Source: Ostrinia nubilalis
Taxonomy: Eukaryota; Arthropoda; Insecta; Lepidoptera; Crambidae
DNA length: 64,000 nucleotides
Assembly: GCF_963855985.1 (NCBI RefSeq)
Contig: NW_026973566.1
Coordinates: forward strand, 4,192,501 to 4,256,500
Direction of reading: 5' to 3'
Shown: piece by piece, positions 26,528 through 39,232 of the stretch
Position numbering within the stretch: the stretch's first letter is position 1
Layout of the letters: each line of letters opens with the position of its first letter
Position numbers and translations under genes: made by a program
The notes under the pieces: generated by a model
The model's database searches: none
What the model saw: the letters and a program-made list of their open reading frames with translations, nothing else
What the model was told of the DNA's origin: nothing

Positions 26528-27487
26528 ATGCAAATAGAAAATATGCCTCTCAAATGGATACCGACTAAAGTATCCACAGCAGAATCTAGCAAGAAAAGCC
26601 TAACTAAAGCGAAAGCTAGTGCTAACAAAAGCGAACCTGAACCAGAAATGGGAGAATCTGATTGTGAATATGAGAACATTTCTCAAAGGGCCCACAAAAG
26701 AAAAGCAATTGGGACCCCGCCCGACTCTGGCTCGAATGACTCCGAGATTATGAAAGAAATGCGTGCACTTTTTAGCTCCCTGTCTACGCAACAAGATGCA
26801 CGTTTCAGGGAGTTACAGGCATCTATGCAAAAACAGAATGAAGAAATTAAGGACAGTTTAAACTTTCTATCTGAAAAATATGATGCTATCTTGGTTCAAA
26901 TGAAGACTATGGAGAACGAAAGGAAGGAAGATAAACTAACTATTGCTGCACTCGAAGAAAAAGTAGAGCTGTTAGAGAAAAAAACTTGCTCAGCTACAAT
27001 TGAAATAAGAAATGTGCCATCTATCTTAACTGGACAGAGCAAAATTGAAAAGAAAGAGGATCTGAGTAAATTCATAAACGACCTAGGCAAAGTTGTAAAT
27101 GTAGAATTAAAGGACATAGACCTCAAAAATGTTTTCAGAGTAAGGAATCAAGAAAACACAAAAAGTACCATTATTGCTGAATTTCAAACGGATCTAATAA
27201 AAGAAAGAGTCCTATCTGGTATTAAAAACTTTAACAAGGGGAAGAAAATAGAAGAAAAACTACATACAGGACATATGAAATTTGGTGGTGCAATCAAACC
27301 TATATATGTATCTGAAAGCCTAACGAAAAAAACTGCAAAGCTTTATCGGCAAGTTCGTGAATATGCTAAAGCGAACAACTCAGTATGCTGGACTTTCCGT
27401 GGAGGTATCTACCTCCGCGTTGACGAAGATAGACGTATGCAGATCAAGACTGAACAAGATCTTGCGCTTATTAAAAATACTGCATGA
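26528..27487 (+). CDS. LINE-C ORF1 protein (coiled coil plus FP-like RNA-binding domain)
   Basis: A 319-residue nucleic-acid-binding protein of a CR1/Rex-type LINE. Residues 1-75 are basic and Ser-rich. About 80-155 form a coiled coil (QQDARFRELQASMQKQNEE to EEKVELLEKK). About 157-235 are RRM-like (SATIEIRNVP, FRVRN, IIAEF). The C-terminal part, YRQVREYAKANNSVCWTFRG, resembles the FP-type domain shared by baculovirus FP proteins and insect LINE ORF1 proteins. The frame is intact. Confidence 0.75.
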   Translation: MQIENMPLKWIPTKVSTAESSKKSLTKAKASANKSEPEPEMGESDCEYENISQRAHKRKAIGTPPDSGSNDSEIMKEMRALFSSLSTQQDARFRELQASMQKQNEEIKDSLNFLSEKYDAILVQMKTMENERKEDKLTIAALEEKVELLEKKTCSATIEIRNVPSILTGQSKIEKKEDLSKFINDLGKVVNVELKDIDLKNVFRVRNQENTKSTIIAEFQTDLIKERVLSGIKNFNKGKKIEEKLHTGHMKFGGAIKPIYVSESLTKKTAKLYRQVREYAKANNSVCWTFRGGIYLRVDEDRRMQIKTEQDLALIKNTA

Positions 27488-27732
27488 CTATTATTAGTCT
27501 AGTGTAACTCGCTATTGTTTTATAAAATCATTTTTTATATGTATCTAGTTACTTACTTTCAAATCATATTGCAAATAATACACACACATAAACTTCCACA
27601 AAATACACACACGGCACACACCACAAACATTCCACACAATGACGTTTCCTTATCTATCTGTTTGTCAAATTGTATACTTAAACTAGATCAATATTTCATA
27701 ATTATTATAATATGTATACTTGAATAGCTCCC

Positions 27733-30700
27733 ATGACAAGGTTAAAACTTGTTATAGAAATGGCTGACTCGTTGCAAACCATTGGTGAGATTGACAGTTT
27801 TGAGTTGGCAAGGACAGTAACCTGTGACTGTGCTGAGCTTGAGAGACATATTAGAATTCAGGAAAGTAATTTTACTGTTGTTTCACAGAATATAAGAAGC
27901 ATTTACTGCAACTTAGACGATTTCTTGCTTAATTTGGGTAATTTCACGTTTGAAACAGATCTTTTAGTTTTAACTGAATGCAGACTCGACCAAAATAAAC
28001 CAATTCCGCAACTTGGTAACTACTCTGCCTATTATACCACGCGACAGATGAACCAAAATGATGGAGTGGTTGTGTATACTAAAAAATCACTAAAACATAA
28101 AGTCAAAGAGATAGCGCTTGTGCATGCATCCTGTCTTCAAGTAGAGGTATCTAACAACATCTTACTATGTATATATCGTTCACCCTCAAATAATGACGCG
28201 GATAGCTTTATTGATTCTTTGGGTATACACCTGGAAACTATACCTTTACAAAAAAATATTATTATCGCGGGGGATATAAACATAAATATAAGGCAAAGAC
28301 AGGAGGAACAATCCTATGAACGCAAAAATATAACAAATTATTTAAATAATCTTTCAGTACACGGTATCCTTCCTGGGCATGTTCTACCTACTAGAGGAGA
28401 ATCCTGTTTGGATCATTATATGTTAAAAATTGATAAATGTAAACTATCGGCTTTTATAGCTATCCTGGAAACCACGACTACTGATCACTTTGCTGCTTTT
28501 CTGACCCTAACAAAACAGAAACCGATACATACTCCAGTCAAAACTAAAATTGTTGTAGATTACGATAGTGCCCTTAAATATTTACAAAATAAAAACCTCT
28601 CGACACTACTTCTTTATGAGGACCCAAATGAAATAACAGATTCTCTACTAAATATACTGAAAGATACGTTGAAGGAAAATAGCTCTACAAAATCAACATC
28701 AAATAGTAAACGCGTTATTAAACCCTGGATTACGCAGGGGATGCTACGATGCATTCGAAACAGAAATTCTCTACAAAAAAAACTACGTGAAGACAGTCAA
28801 AACATTATTCTTAAAACTACATAGTACCAACGATATCGGAATTATTGCAGTAAATTACTCAAAAGTTTAAAAAGAAAATATGAAAGGGACTTGCTTGCTA
28901 AATCGGCGAAAAACAACAAAATGCTCTGGAGGAATATAAAAATGATCACAAATTCTGCTAAATCACTAGAACGGAGTACTGACTTACTAAATGCTAAATC
29001 AACTCCAATTAATTCGGCGAACTTTGTAAACAATTTTTTTGCAAGCATAGGGAAACAACTTGCCGACCAAATCCAGCCTCAGGCTAGACATGGTGCCTTG
29101 GATAACACCTCGTTGTTGTGTAACTCTTTCGTTCTAATGGACACAGATGAGACAGAGGTAAACGGCATACTCATTAATTTAAAATCAAACAGCGCACCTG
29201 GCTGGGATGGTATTCCCGTTGGCTTTCTGAAGCTGGCTAGGAATGAAGTTGTTCCTATAATTACTTACCTCGCAAACTTGTGCTTCGCTAAAGGCATCTT
29301 TCCAGATGCCTTCAAGCAAGCTATAATTACACCGGTGTGCAAGAATGGGGATAGAGATGACGTCAACAACTATAGACCCATCTCCGTTTTGCCGGCCTTG
29401 TCTAAAATCTTAGAGAAATTGCTTAACAAAAGACTGATTTCATATCTGAACAAATTTAATATCTTATCTCCGTATCAATTTGGATTTAGACAGGGTATGT
29501 CTACGGAGGATGCGGTTGGAAGTCTGACGTCACTTATAACACAAAATCTGGACCGAGGAAATAAGTGCCTGGCTGTATTCTTAGACCTAAAAAAAGCCTT
29601 TGATACGGTGTCTGTTCCCATTCTTGTACATAAGCTGGAAATGATGGGAATTAGGGGAACCCCACTTGAATTGTTTAAGAGTTATCTGTCAGATAGGAAG
29701 CAAAGAGTTAGGCTCGCAAACTTTGTTAGTGCTGATGCGGGCGTGACATACGGTGTTCCCCAGGGGAGTGTGTTAGGCCCTACATTATTCCTGATCTATA
29801 TAAACGATTTGTGCAATATGAGAACTCCAAATGCTACAATCTTTTAATATGCTGATGACACGTCTATTATATTTACTGGCAAAACTTGGGATAGTGTTAG
29901 GGCTGACGCAGAAAATGGACTGGCTGTTGTGGCAGCCTGGTTAAGGAATAACCTCTTAACCCTCAACACGAGTAAAACCAATTACATCTGCTTCAGTTTA
30001 AACAAATCTACGCAGCCGAAGGATGAATTTGATCTGAAAACTCATGCATGCAATGAATCCACAAATTGGAACAGCTGTGGCTGCGCGTCCATCAGTAAAG
30101 TGGAACAAACTAAATATCTGGGTGTAATGATTGACCAACACTTGTCCTGGTACCCCCATTTAGAACAGGTCATGGCTAGAGTTAGGAAGTTGATGTGGAT
30201 TTTTAGAGTACTGAGACACGTCGTGCCGGTAAAAAAAGAAGTAGACTCGAAAAACTTATTAAATGAAATATATGTCTCTTTGGTTCAGTCTGTCCTGGCA
30301 TACTGTATCCCGGTATGGGGAGGTGCAGCAAAAACAAGGTTTTTGGATGTCGAACGCGCGCAACGTGCCATAATAAAGGTCATGTATTTTAAAAAAAGAA
30401 GATTCCCGACGGCTGATCTCTATCGTATTACTGGACTCCTGTCTGTCAGGAAACTTTATCTGCTTCATGTAATTTTAAAGAAACACAAAGAAGTATCCTA
30501 TAATCCCTCCATCATCACTAAAAGGAGAAAGTATCTAGTTTTTCAGGTTCCAATAACAAAAACGCAATTCTATAAAACACAATACACAGTCAGATCCGCT
30601 ATTTTATACAGGGTGATTTTTGTATCAGTATCCAAATTTTCAGGATCGACTCAGAATCAGTAACTTAATTGATTTACGTAAAGAAATCATAACTTTTTTC

Positions 30701-31095
30701 TTTTTTATTTAATTATTTTTATCCGCTGCGCGCGGTTTCCAAATTGACTCACGTGGAAAATTTGCTACGTTCATGGAAAAAAATGTACACACAGTTAACT
30801 GCAAAGCTTAATAGACATAATGGTGAGCAAAAATAAGCAATAACCTTTAAAACTTAAGATATGGGCACCCGCGAATTACACTTTCAATATTTTTTTTTGC
30901 GAAACATACCACAATTAAAAATAATTACGATAAAGTTGTATTGTCAAATTGTTCTAACAAGCTTATTAAAAAAATTTGGATACTGATAACAAAGTCACCC
31001 TGTATAACAAAGTAAATAAAATTCTACATATATATGACAAACAGTTCTATCAGTGCAAAAAATTAATTTTGAAATGGCTTGAACTTAAGTTATGA
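27733..31095 (+). pseudogene. LINE-C ORF2 (endonuclease plus RT) with two stops and a MITE
   Basis: One frame throughout. Endonuclease motifs are VVSQNIRSI, LTEC, IAGDININ, CLDHYM and TTDHFAAF. RT motifs are SAPGWDGIP, YRPISVLPALSKILEK, QFGFRQGMST, VFLDLKKAFDTV, GVPQGSVLGPTLF and YADDTS (about 29848), then KYLGVMIDQHLSW. It is disabled by only two stops: TAG at 28822 and TAA at 29845, immediately before YADD. A 394-bp MITE at 30609-31002 splits the last 35 codons; removing it restores Tyr-Asn-Lys-Val and the natural end at 31095. Confidence 0.85.
30609..31002. mobile_element. CAGGGTG-type MITE in LINE-C
   Basis: CAGGGTGATTTTTGTATCAG is repeated nearly inverted at the right end, with a TA duplication on both sides. 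Removal with one TA restores the host codons exactly, which proves the ends. The interior is AT-rich. Confidence 0.8.
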
Positions 31096-31203
31096 AGAGA
31101 CGGAATTCGTCATTGCAAATACATTATAAATCGTCATACACATTACACATCATACAAACACACATATACCCATTACACACTCACATTTATACTTACATCC
31201 TTC

Positions 31204-31342
<139 letters not shown>

Positions 31343-31524
31343 CATACACATACGTACATAAATACACACACTTCTATACAAAATACCTACCTACATTATT
31401 TGTCTAGGGAAGAGCGGTTTCACCTAACACAGGCGTACACCTTATGCCTAAAGGGTGATTCCATTGTCAAAGATTTTGTAAAAGGTTTTTATTGAAATAA
31501 AAATTATTATTATATTTCTTAGGC

Positions 31525-32227
31525 TTTTTTTTTACTCGAAGTCCATAAGTTCTTCGGTATAACGTTAACTCACGGGCTCATGCCAAGTGAGTTACGTGTT
31601 CAGAGTTGATTGCGGAGTTTGAGTCGTCCTGCATGAACTTTCTGACGATACGACAGGTGTTGAGAATCGCTGCCTTTTGCGTAGTCATATAGATATTTTC
31701 TTTAATGTCCAAATTGCGTAGGGCAGTTAGCAAGTGGTTTGGGATGACACCCGTGCTGGAAAGCACCAACGGTACAATGTATACTTTTTCCATTTTTCAT
31801 ATTTTCAGAATTTCTTCTTTAAGCTCGGTATATTTATGTATTTTTTCTGTTATGGTTTTATGCAAATTGTGTGTGTTAGGAACGGCTATGTCTATAATAT
31901 GTACTGTTTTATTTTGTTTGTCAATTAAGGTGATATCAGGTCTATTATTGTGTATAGTTCGATCGGTAAGTATGGCGCGGTCAAAGTATATCTTGTAGGT
32001 GCTGCTCTCCAGCACCGGCTTCGGGTTGTATTGGTAATATGGCAGTGGTTTTCCAGCTAAAAGTTTATGTTTGTATGCTAGCTTCTGGTGTATAATGTTG
32101 CAAATTTGGTTATGGCGATGGGTGTAATCTGTTTGGGTTAGATTCGGGCAAGCACTTGTGATATGTTGAATTGTTTCCGATTGTCTGTTGCATTTACGGC
32201 ATTTATCAGTGGTAAGGTTTTTGTCTT
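31525..32227 (-). pseudogene. 5'-truncated R2-like LINE fragment (restriction-like endonuclease end)
   Basis: Encodes the C-terminal part of an RLE-class LINE: a CCHC-like set (CRKCNRQSETIQHITSACP...YTHRH), then NNRPDITLIDKQNKTVHIID with the PD...D/K pattern of the restriction-like endonuclease, then after a frameshift at about 31795 IVPLVLSSTGVIPNHL and QKAAILNTCRIVRKFM. The poly(A) is at 31525-31533. It is inserted in the (ATT)n tail of LINE-C and reads in frame, by chance, with the LINE-A palm segment upstream. Confidence 0.75.
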
Positions 32228-32252
32228 TTATAATTATTATTATTATTATTTT
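32228..32252. repeat. (ATT)n microsatellite tail
   Basis: A run of ATT units at the junction between the R2-like fragment and LINE-A. It is most simply the remainder of the LINE-C 3' tail. Translated on the minus strand it gives a run of seven Ile codons. Confidence 0.8.
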
Positions 32253-32918
32253 AGTTTTTGAAAAGTTGATTTCAAGGTTGTGTTCTGTCATCCAGTTAGT
32301 TATTTTGTTTATTAACAAGTGTAATTTGCTATTTATTTGTGTAGTAGTTTTACTTGACGTAAGCAGCGACACATCGTCAGCAAATAGCACGCAGGTGTCT
32401 TCAATGGTTTTGGGAAGGTCGTTAATGTAAATAATGAATAATAAGCATCCAAGCACACTTCCTTGTGGAATAGATGCGTTACAAATTTTTCCATCTGATC
32501 TTATTTTTTCGATTTCGTTGGTGTTGTGATTGAAGTATTCTATTTCAACGAATTGTTCCCGATTTTGTAGATACGATTCAAACCATCTATACGACTTTCC
32601 TCGGATCCCTATTCCATACAATTTATTTAAAAGTATCTTAAATTGGACCTTGTCATACGCTTTTGACATATCCAATAGGATACCTATCGCATATTGTTTG
32701 TCATTAATTATGCTAAGAATATCTTGGATGTATTTATAGACTGCTAGTGTTGTAGATCGCTTTTTACGGAAGCCATTTTGACAGTCATCAAAGATATTGT
32801 ATTTTTCGCAGAAGCTATACACTCGGTCGCACATGACCTTTTCAAACACTTTAGACGCTGCAGGTAGCAAGGCTATTGGACGGTAATTACTGGGGTTGCT
32901 CTTTTCTTGTTTCTTATA
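32246..32918 (-). pseudogene. LINE-A ORF2 RT palm segment
   Basis: Carries YRPIALLPAASKVFEK, CQNGFRKKRST, GILLDMSKAYDK, IPQGSVLGCLLF and catalytic FADDVS (about 32370), up to NLEINFSKTK. It is continuous upstream with 33594 after MITE removal (Lys-Pro-Leu-Tyr-Lys). Confidence 0.85.
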
Positions 32919-33593
32919 CAGGGTGGAAACGATAAGTGATCTCACTCGATTATTTCTAAACTATACAAGATATCGAAAAACTGGTTACTGAATCTGAAAG
33001 TGCTTCATGAGCTCTATCTAATGGTACTAATAATAGTTTTCAAAATAAATTGGATCTAACCGAAAATTCAATGTTTCCAGCTTCCATACATTTAGTAAAA
33101 CCACTCAATATTAAAAACTATACAAGATATCCAAAAACTAGTTACTGCTGAAAGTGCTTCACAAGCTCTATCCAACAATACCAAAAATAAGTTACAAAAT
33201 AAACTGGATTTATCCGAAAATTCAATGTTTCCAACTTCCATACATTTAGTACTGCCACAGTCATGGCACTCATGTCTTGATAATATTATAGCAAGTAAAG
33301 CTTAGAACCAATGTTTTCCATGAATAATTTGAAATAAGAATGCAATTTACGAGTTCATTTTAAGTGTTTATTATTTAATAAAAAAAAGTAACACTTAATA
33401 TTCTGTGGCTGGCATACATTTAGTATGGAGGCTGAAAACATTGAATTTTCGGATAGATCCAGTTAATTCTGTAACCAATTACTGATACCGTTAGAAAGAG
33501 CTCGTGAAGCACTTTCAGGATCAGTAACCAGTTTTTCGATATCTTGTGTAGTTTAGAAATAATCGAGTGAGATCACTTATCGTTTCCACCCTG
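32919..33593. mobile_element. CAGGGTG-type element in LINE-A
   Basis: CAGGGTGGAAACGATAAGTG is repeated inverted at the right end, with TA on each side, 675 bp, arms longer than 70 bp. The interior has an imperfect internal repeat (ATTCAATGTTTCCA near 33068 and 33224). Removal restores the RT frame. Confidence 0.85.
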
Positions 33594-34296
33594 TATAGTG
33601 GCTTTATTAAAGCTTTTTTTAGTTGATCAGGGAAAGCACCTTCTTCAAAGGATTGATTTATGAGTATGCTTAACGGAAGTGCGAGTTCAGAAGCACAATG
33701 TTTAAGTAGGGTAGGTGAAATTTCGTCGATTCCGAAACTTGTTTTATTTTTAAGGCTATTCAAAGTCTTATATACTTCTTGGTAATCGACAGGATTTAGG
33801 AAAAATGTATTTTCGGTAGGATTCAAAACAGGACGGCCGACTGCTAATGGAGAGCTATTGTTACCTATAGACGCGAAGAAGGAATTGAATGTGTTTGCTA
33901 CTATGTTTGGGTCTGAGATTATAGTATTATGTACTTTCAATGATATATTGCACCTATCTTTTTTATTTTTCTTATTTGTCCGTTCATTTACAATATTCCA
34001 CATTGTTTTAATTTTATTTGATGATTTTTTTAATTTATTTATGTAGTTTATTTTTTTAGATATGTTTACTGACTTTTTTAGCAATTTTTCATATTTTTTA
34101 TAACAGCTATGGAGAGTTTGACTTTTTGTTTTTGATATTAGTATTTTTAAGAGCCGTTTATTTTTGTACGATATTTTTATACCTGTAGTTAGCCAATATT
34201 TCTTATAGTTAGTTTTAATTTTACTCTATGTTTGGGTATACATATATTTAAAATATCTAATAACAAATTATGAAATTGGGTGTAGTTTTCATTTCG
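33594..34296 (-). pseudogene. LINE-A ORF2 linker and RT fingers
   Basis: The frame runs from YWLTTGIKIS (about 34190) through LKKSVNIS, NKIKTMWNIVNERT and NTFNSFFASIGNN to NKTSFGIDEISPTLLK and LKKALIKPLY. One frameshift at about 34205. This is the pre-RT and fingers region. Confidence 0.8.
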
Positions 34297-34882
34297 ATGG
34301 GTGCCTGGAATAAAGCCGCAATAGCCATAGCAGCAGTTTTCCGATTAAGTGATTTTAGTAAACTGCGGGTCCCTATACACCTTTTGAATTTTTTTCAGAA
34401 TTTTATCTTTGAAACTGCCTGATTTACCAAAAGCACTATGGATATTGAATCGTTATTCCCATTCATCATTTAAAATTTGTTGACCGGAATTATCGTGCCA
34501 TATACAATGTTAAAACGTTTATTTAAATCTTCTACAAGCAAACGGCTATTACTGTATCCTTCAGATCAGCGCCTGAGGCTGCAATACACTATTGCTGTTT
34601 GATTAATTGCACACTTTTTACCGGAATAAAACCACAATGGACTCTTACGGAACCGACTTTCAATGTATGAAGCGGCAATATGTATTTCTACCTTTTTTAA
34701 AGTATATTCTAAGAACTATAACCTTAAGCACATTAAATGTTACTCCAGAAAAAATAACGCATCGTTTGATATACAAACCGTTTTGATACGCCTCGTAGTT
34801 TAGAATTATTCAAAATTGACACTAAATCTCTTCTCCTGTAAAATTGTGTTTTGTCGATTGTGGCTTTATTCCCGGCACCCAT
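34297..34882. mobile_element. MITE with ATGGGTGCC termini in LINE-A
   Basis: ATGGGTGCCTGGAATAAAGC is repeated inverted (ending 34882) with few changes and flanked by CG on both sides. Excising it with one CG joins Asn-Val-Asn to Arg-Asn-Glu-Asn in LINE-A. 586 bp, no coding capacity seen. Confidence 0.7.
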
Positions 34883-35076
34883 CGATTTACATTGTTTTTT
34901 GGGGAAAGTATGCTGTGCCAATTAATCTCTTTTAAATTTAATTTAAAATTTTCTATGTTTTCCAAATTGTAAAACCGTTTGTCAGTATACCAGGTTAATC
35001 GTTTAGTCGGTAAGTATAACTCTACTTCAATAGTTGTAGCAGCATGAGAAGAAAATCCTAACTGTTCAACTTTGGT
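34883..35076 (-). pseudogene. LINE-A ORF2 end of endonuclease
   Basis: Contains EQLGFSSHAATTIEVEL (SDH motif changed to SSH) and FKLNLKEINWHSI, the start of the linker. GTTCAACTTTGGT (35064-35076) is the duplicated target of LINE-B. Confidence 0.8.
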
Positions 35077-35977
35077 TAGTTTTAAAATTTCTTTATTGAC
35101 ATAAATATGTAACAAACAAGTGAATAACAAAGATACTGTACATTGCTACAACTATAACATTCGCTAAACGTTAATCTTACCAGGCTACTAGCGCCTCCAA
35201 AGATTTTACACACCAATGTTCAAACTGATAAAACGTATTGTAAGTGCTAAATTAATCAATAAACTAGGTGCAACATTTTTGTGATAAACATTGCTTATTG
35301 CTATCTATTTTATTAAGTAAGGCGGTAGATGTGCGCCAAAAAAAAAACTTATTAGCTAAAAAACGATTGACCAAACCCACAGTATATACAGGGTGTTTCT
35401 TGTAAGGTGTCAAGCCGAAGGCAGGTGATAGGTGAGGACTAGACCTATCGATTTCATCCCCATGTATGTTCTATGATTTTTCGTAGTTTAGAAGTTGTCG
35501 TTAATTTTGTGATTTTTTCAAATTTCATGACCTAGTGGCTTAATTTTTTTTTAATCTTTTTTTTGGGTTGGCTTTTCTCAGATTTCTTTTTTTGAGAGAT
35601 TCCCTATTAGTTGCAGATATTTGAAAAAAATAATCACCTTCCTATCTTTGATGCAAGATACAAAATTTTTGCTAGAAACATATAAATATGCTTTTAGCAG
35701 AACATTCTAAAATTTTCAACTGAAATGTATGAGAAAAAAAAAGAATTTCCATAGGTCCAAAATAATTTTAAAAACTGCGCAGTTTTCTGAACTTTCATAA
35801 TAACACAAAAAAACATGTACTTAATAGGCCATTATTTTCTGTAATCGCTCTACTAAAGTAGTAAGTCGGAGATTCCGTTACATGTTTTTGACTTTCTTAG
35901 GACTAACTAATGTTTGCAATCCACTAAGTGTACGTTACGTAGAACACGTTTAGAGACAATAACTGAACAGAACATTT

Positions 35978-36135
35978 TTTATCCACAACGAGGAAGCTCT
36001 CGCCCTTCATCTGACCTGATGGAAAGTTGGAAACTGCTGGATGATCAGCGAGCTTCACCCGGAATCCTAAACCACAGAGGAATTGGCTGTCCTAAATAGG
36101 TAGTTTTACCACTAGACCACAGTGGTGATTAAATT
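35978..36135 (-). mobile_element. tRNA-derived SINE with GAGGAAGCTCT-type 3' end
   Basis: On the minus strand GTGGTCTAGTGGTAAAAC looks like an A-box and GGATTCCGGGTGAAGC follows like a weak B-box. The 3' body ends CTTCCTCGTTGTGGAT plus an A-run. The same 3' end occurs at 38829-38905. Confidence 0.55.
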
Positions 36136-36177
36136 TGATATACCTACCTATAAGAGTGTTGAAGGAAAGAGAAAGAG

Positions 36178-36251
<74 letters not shown>

Positions 36252-36330
36252 GTGTGGGTGTGTGCGCGCCTGTGTGTGTGTGTGCGTGTGTGTGTGTGTC
36301 TGTGAGAGAGAGAGAGAGAGAGAGAGAGCA
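36178..36330. repeat. (TG)n(AG)n microsatellite
   Basis: About 60 bp of pure TG, interrupted TG with CG and GG variants to 36300, then (GA)n to 36328. Open frames here are artefacts. Confidence 0.95.
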
Positions 36331-37135
36331 AAAAAGGGTGTAATGATTTAATTTAAAGTAAATGTTCAAAATGTCCGTCGCTCTGACCTGAATGCACATT
36401 CGACAACGACGCAAAACAATTATTCGTAAATTTACAAAAGCTTCTTGTATTCTAATATGGTTTATCATCAAAATTTTCATATTCCCTTTTGTATACCACA
36501 TGAAGAGCAAGAGCTTCCACGTTGTGGATAAAAATAATCTTTTCAGTTATTGTCTCTAAATGTGTTCTACATAACGTAAGTTTAGGGGATTGCAAATATT
36601 ACTTAGTCCTAAGAAAGTCAAAAACATGTAACGGAATCTCCGACTTACTACTTTAGTAAAGCGATTACAGAAAATAATGGCCTATTAAGTACATGTTTTT
36701 TTGTGTTATTATGAAAGTTCAGAAAACTGCGCAGTTTTTAAAATTATTTTGGACCTATGGAAATTCTTTTTTTTCTCATACATTTCAGTTGAAAATTTTA
36801 GAATGTTCTGCTAATAGCATATTTTTTATGTTTCTAGCAAAAATTTTGTATCTTGCATCAAAGATAGGAAGGTGATTATTTTTTTCAAATATCTGCAACT
36901 AATAGGGAATCTGTCAAAAAAAAGAAATCTGAGAAAAGTCAACCCAAAAAAAAGATAAAAAAAAAATTAAGCCACTAGGTCATGAAATTTGAAAAAATCA
37001 CAAAATTAACGATAACTTCTAAACTACGAAAAATCGTAGAACATACATGGGGGTGAAATCGATAGGTCTAGTCCTCACCTATCACCTGCCTTCGGCTTGA
37101 CACCTTACAAGAAACACCCTGTATATGAGCTAAAG

Positions 37136-37891
37136 CAGTACGGAAACTTAGCCCTTTCGGCGAGTTAAATACCTACACTTCGACTGAGTGTTAGGGTTGG
37201 CACTCTTAATCTTTATAAAATTAATAGGGTTCTTACTTACTTATTTATTATAACGTTTATTTAGGTTTTTTAATTATCAAATACCTAATGGAATAAATTA
37301 ATTGACTAAGTAGTTAACAAAAAAATAAAACGTTAATTAGGTTCTATAATGATCGAATACATAATCGAATAAATTGATTAAGTACTATTAGAGGCCGTTA
37401 GAAGATCTATTCTCATAAATAAAATACCGGATACTTACTTTCACATACCTATTGCCTCATTTTAAATACAGTTCATCACTTAGTACAAAAGCGTGGTGCG
37501 CGCGGAGCAAATTACTTTATCAAATAGAACACATAAATTGTTAAAAAGCGTAATTACGTAATTTAAAAAGAACTATTACAAAATCAGATGTAAGCACTTT
37601 ATTTAAAAAGTAATATTTAATAATTTTTACAATTCAGAATTATTACGAAGTTTAAAAAATAAAAGTTCTGGTTTTGAAGATGCCGAGTTCAAGCAGCCGT
37701 ATACTACGCAATACACTCGTGGCATGTTTTTAAAAATACAGCGGACAGTGCATGCAATAAAATTATTATTAAAACACAACGCGCGCGACACTCGCGACGG
37801 ATGGACTGCGAGGTTCGCTTAGAGCTCGTGTAAAGCGTGCGTCTGTGTGCGTGAGTCTGATTTCGAGCGTTTGTATGAAGCTTCCGTACTG
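37136..37891. mobile_element. element with CAGTACGGAA termini
   Basis: CAGTACGGAAACTT at 37136 and its near-inverse AAGCTTCCGTACTG ending at 37891. The right third is GC-rich. The duplication is not clear and the superfamily not assigned. It lies between the previous element and the end of the LINE-B RT. Confidence 0.4.
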
Positions 37892-37970
37892 TTTGATTTA
37901 TCTACTGTGCCAAACCGGAGCTAGCAACCAGTGGCGCGGGCCGCGATAGGAGCTACCCTGCCTCCCACCG

Positions 37971-38544
37971 TCATACGTTAGTAAGGCGTGCGAGGGGGCA
38001 CCGCTCCGAGACGCGGGGCTCGTGAGACTGGTCAGGCGGGAACAAAACGTAGTGATGCGGTAAACGGTAAGTTCCGTATTTGTCGATGCAACGCAAGTCA
38101 GTTAATGTGGTTTTGCAAATATTGGCTATTAACTCATTAGTGTTGTATTTATTCATTGCATAAAATTTTAAAGTTAATTTATAAATAAAATCTTTTAAAA
38201 ATGGAAATTGTATGTCTACATGTAGTGTTTTTAAATTCGTTTTAAATAGAGTATTAAAGGCAATTTTCAATGCCCTGTTTTGGATAGTTTGAAGTAGGTC
38301 ATAGTTTGTCAGACATGTACTACTCCATACAGGGCATGCGTAAGTTAAGCATGGTCTTATAAGTGTTTTATAAATGAGTAATTTAGTACCTGGGCTTAGT
38401 TTAGATTTGCGATTCATTATAGGCCCAAGTGACCCTAACGCTTTAGCACCTTTTATCCTGACGTTGGTAACGTGCTTTGTCCAATTCAACTTCTGGTCTA
38501 AGACAACCCCGAGGTATCGCACTGAATTACTCCAGGGAATTATA
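37971..38544 (-). pseudogene. LINE-B ORF2 C-terminal domain
   Basis: Starts IPWSNSVRYLGVVLDQKLNW and continues through KLLIYKTLIRPCLTYACPVW and LQTIQNRALKIAF, the jockey post-palm region, to a stop at 37971. Separated from the palm by the 1.9 kb insert, with a one-base shift at the junction. Confidence 0.8.
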
Positions 38545-38828
38545 CAGGGTGTCCCGTAATGTAACGTCAAGCCGGAACTGGGTGTTGAGGCAAGTTATGC
38601 TGGTTATCAGAAAAATATAAAAAAAAATCTATGTGGCATTTTATCAAAATAATAGGCATTTAAAAAAAATCAAAAAATTCTACTCCCGGTGACGGTCTTT
38701 TTACTCGTGTTGCCACAAATCTTCACTTTTTCCAAATTTTTTTTTTGTTATGTAATCCTGAATAATGCTTCTCTAGATTGTTATCAAAATTACAAAACCA
38801 GCTGCTCCAACTTGGATGAAAAAAATAC

Positions 38829-38905
38829 ATTTTTTTTTTTTTTTTTTTTTTTTTTATCCACAACGAGGAAGCTCTTGGCCTGTATCTCACCTGATGGTAA
38901 GTTAC
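38829..38905 (-). mobile_element. SINE 3' end
   Basis: An A-run (T-run on plus, about 38829-38855) is preceded on the minus strand by CTTCCTCGTTGTGGAT and CCATCAGGTGAGATACAGG. It matches the 3' part of the SINE at 35978. Confidence 0.6.
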
Positions 38906-39232
38906 ATTATTCCCAAAAAAAATATCGAAATAAAAATTTTGCCTAGTTTAAACTGACTGTACTGAAAAAAAAATGTACTACGCGAGTGTGGCAAGTGACG
39001 TCATAATTTGGCGCATTTAGTAAGGATTCCAAAATGGTATAACACTTTGTAAAATCTTGGTGTAATTGTCGACAATTTTTGTTTATTGAAAATAAACCCG
39101 TTTTTAACTTTATCTACCTTGGTTAAAAATATTATTCTAATGTGCCCAAAATTCAAGTTTCTGGCTTAAGTGAGGTGGAGAAGCCATTTTAAAAGGTATG
39201 AGCGGGACGGAGAGGGCCATCTTACTTAGCAA

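Larger units (their letters stand above)
35389..37121. mobile_element. CAGGGTG-type foldback element with SINE and TG repeat in its loop
   Basis: CAGGGTGTTTCTTGTAAGGT at the left is repeated inverted at the right, flanked by TA. The arms are about 580 bp (35389-35965 with 36540-37121) and nearly identical. The centre holds a SINE and a TG/AG microsatellite. It lies in the LINE-B 3' UTR. Confidence 0.85.

Noticed and set aside
36092..36510. ORFs of His-Thr, Val-Cys and Ser-Leu repeats
   Set aside because: Translation of TG and AG microsatellites.
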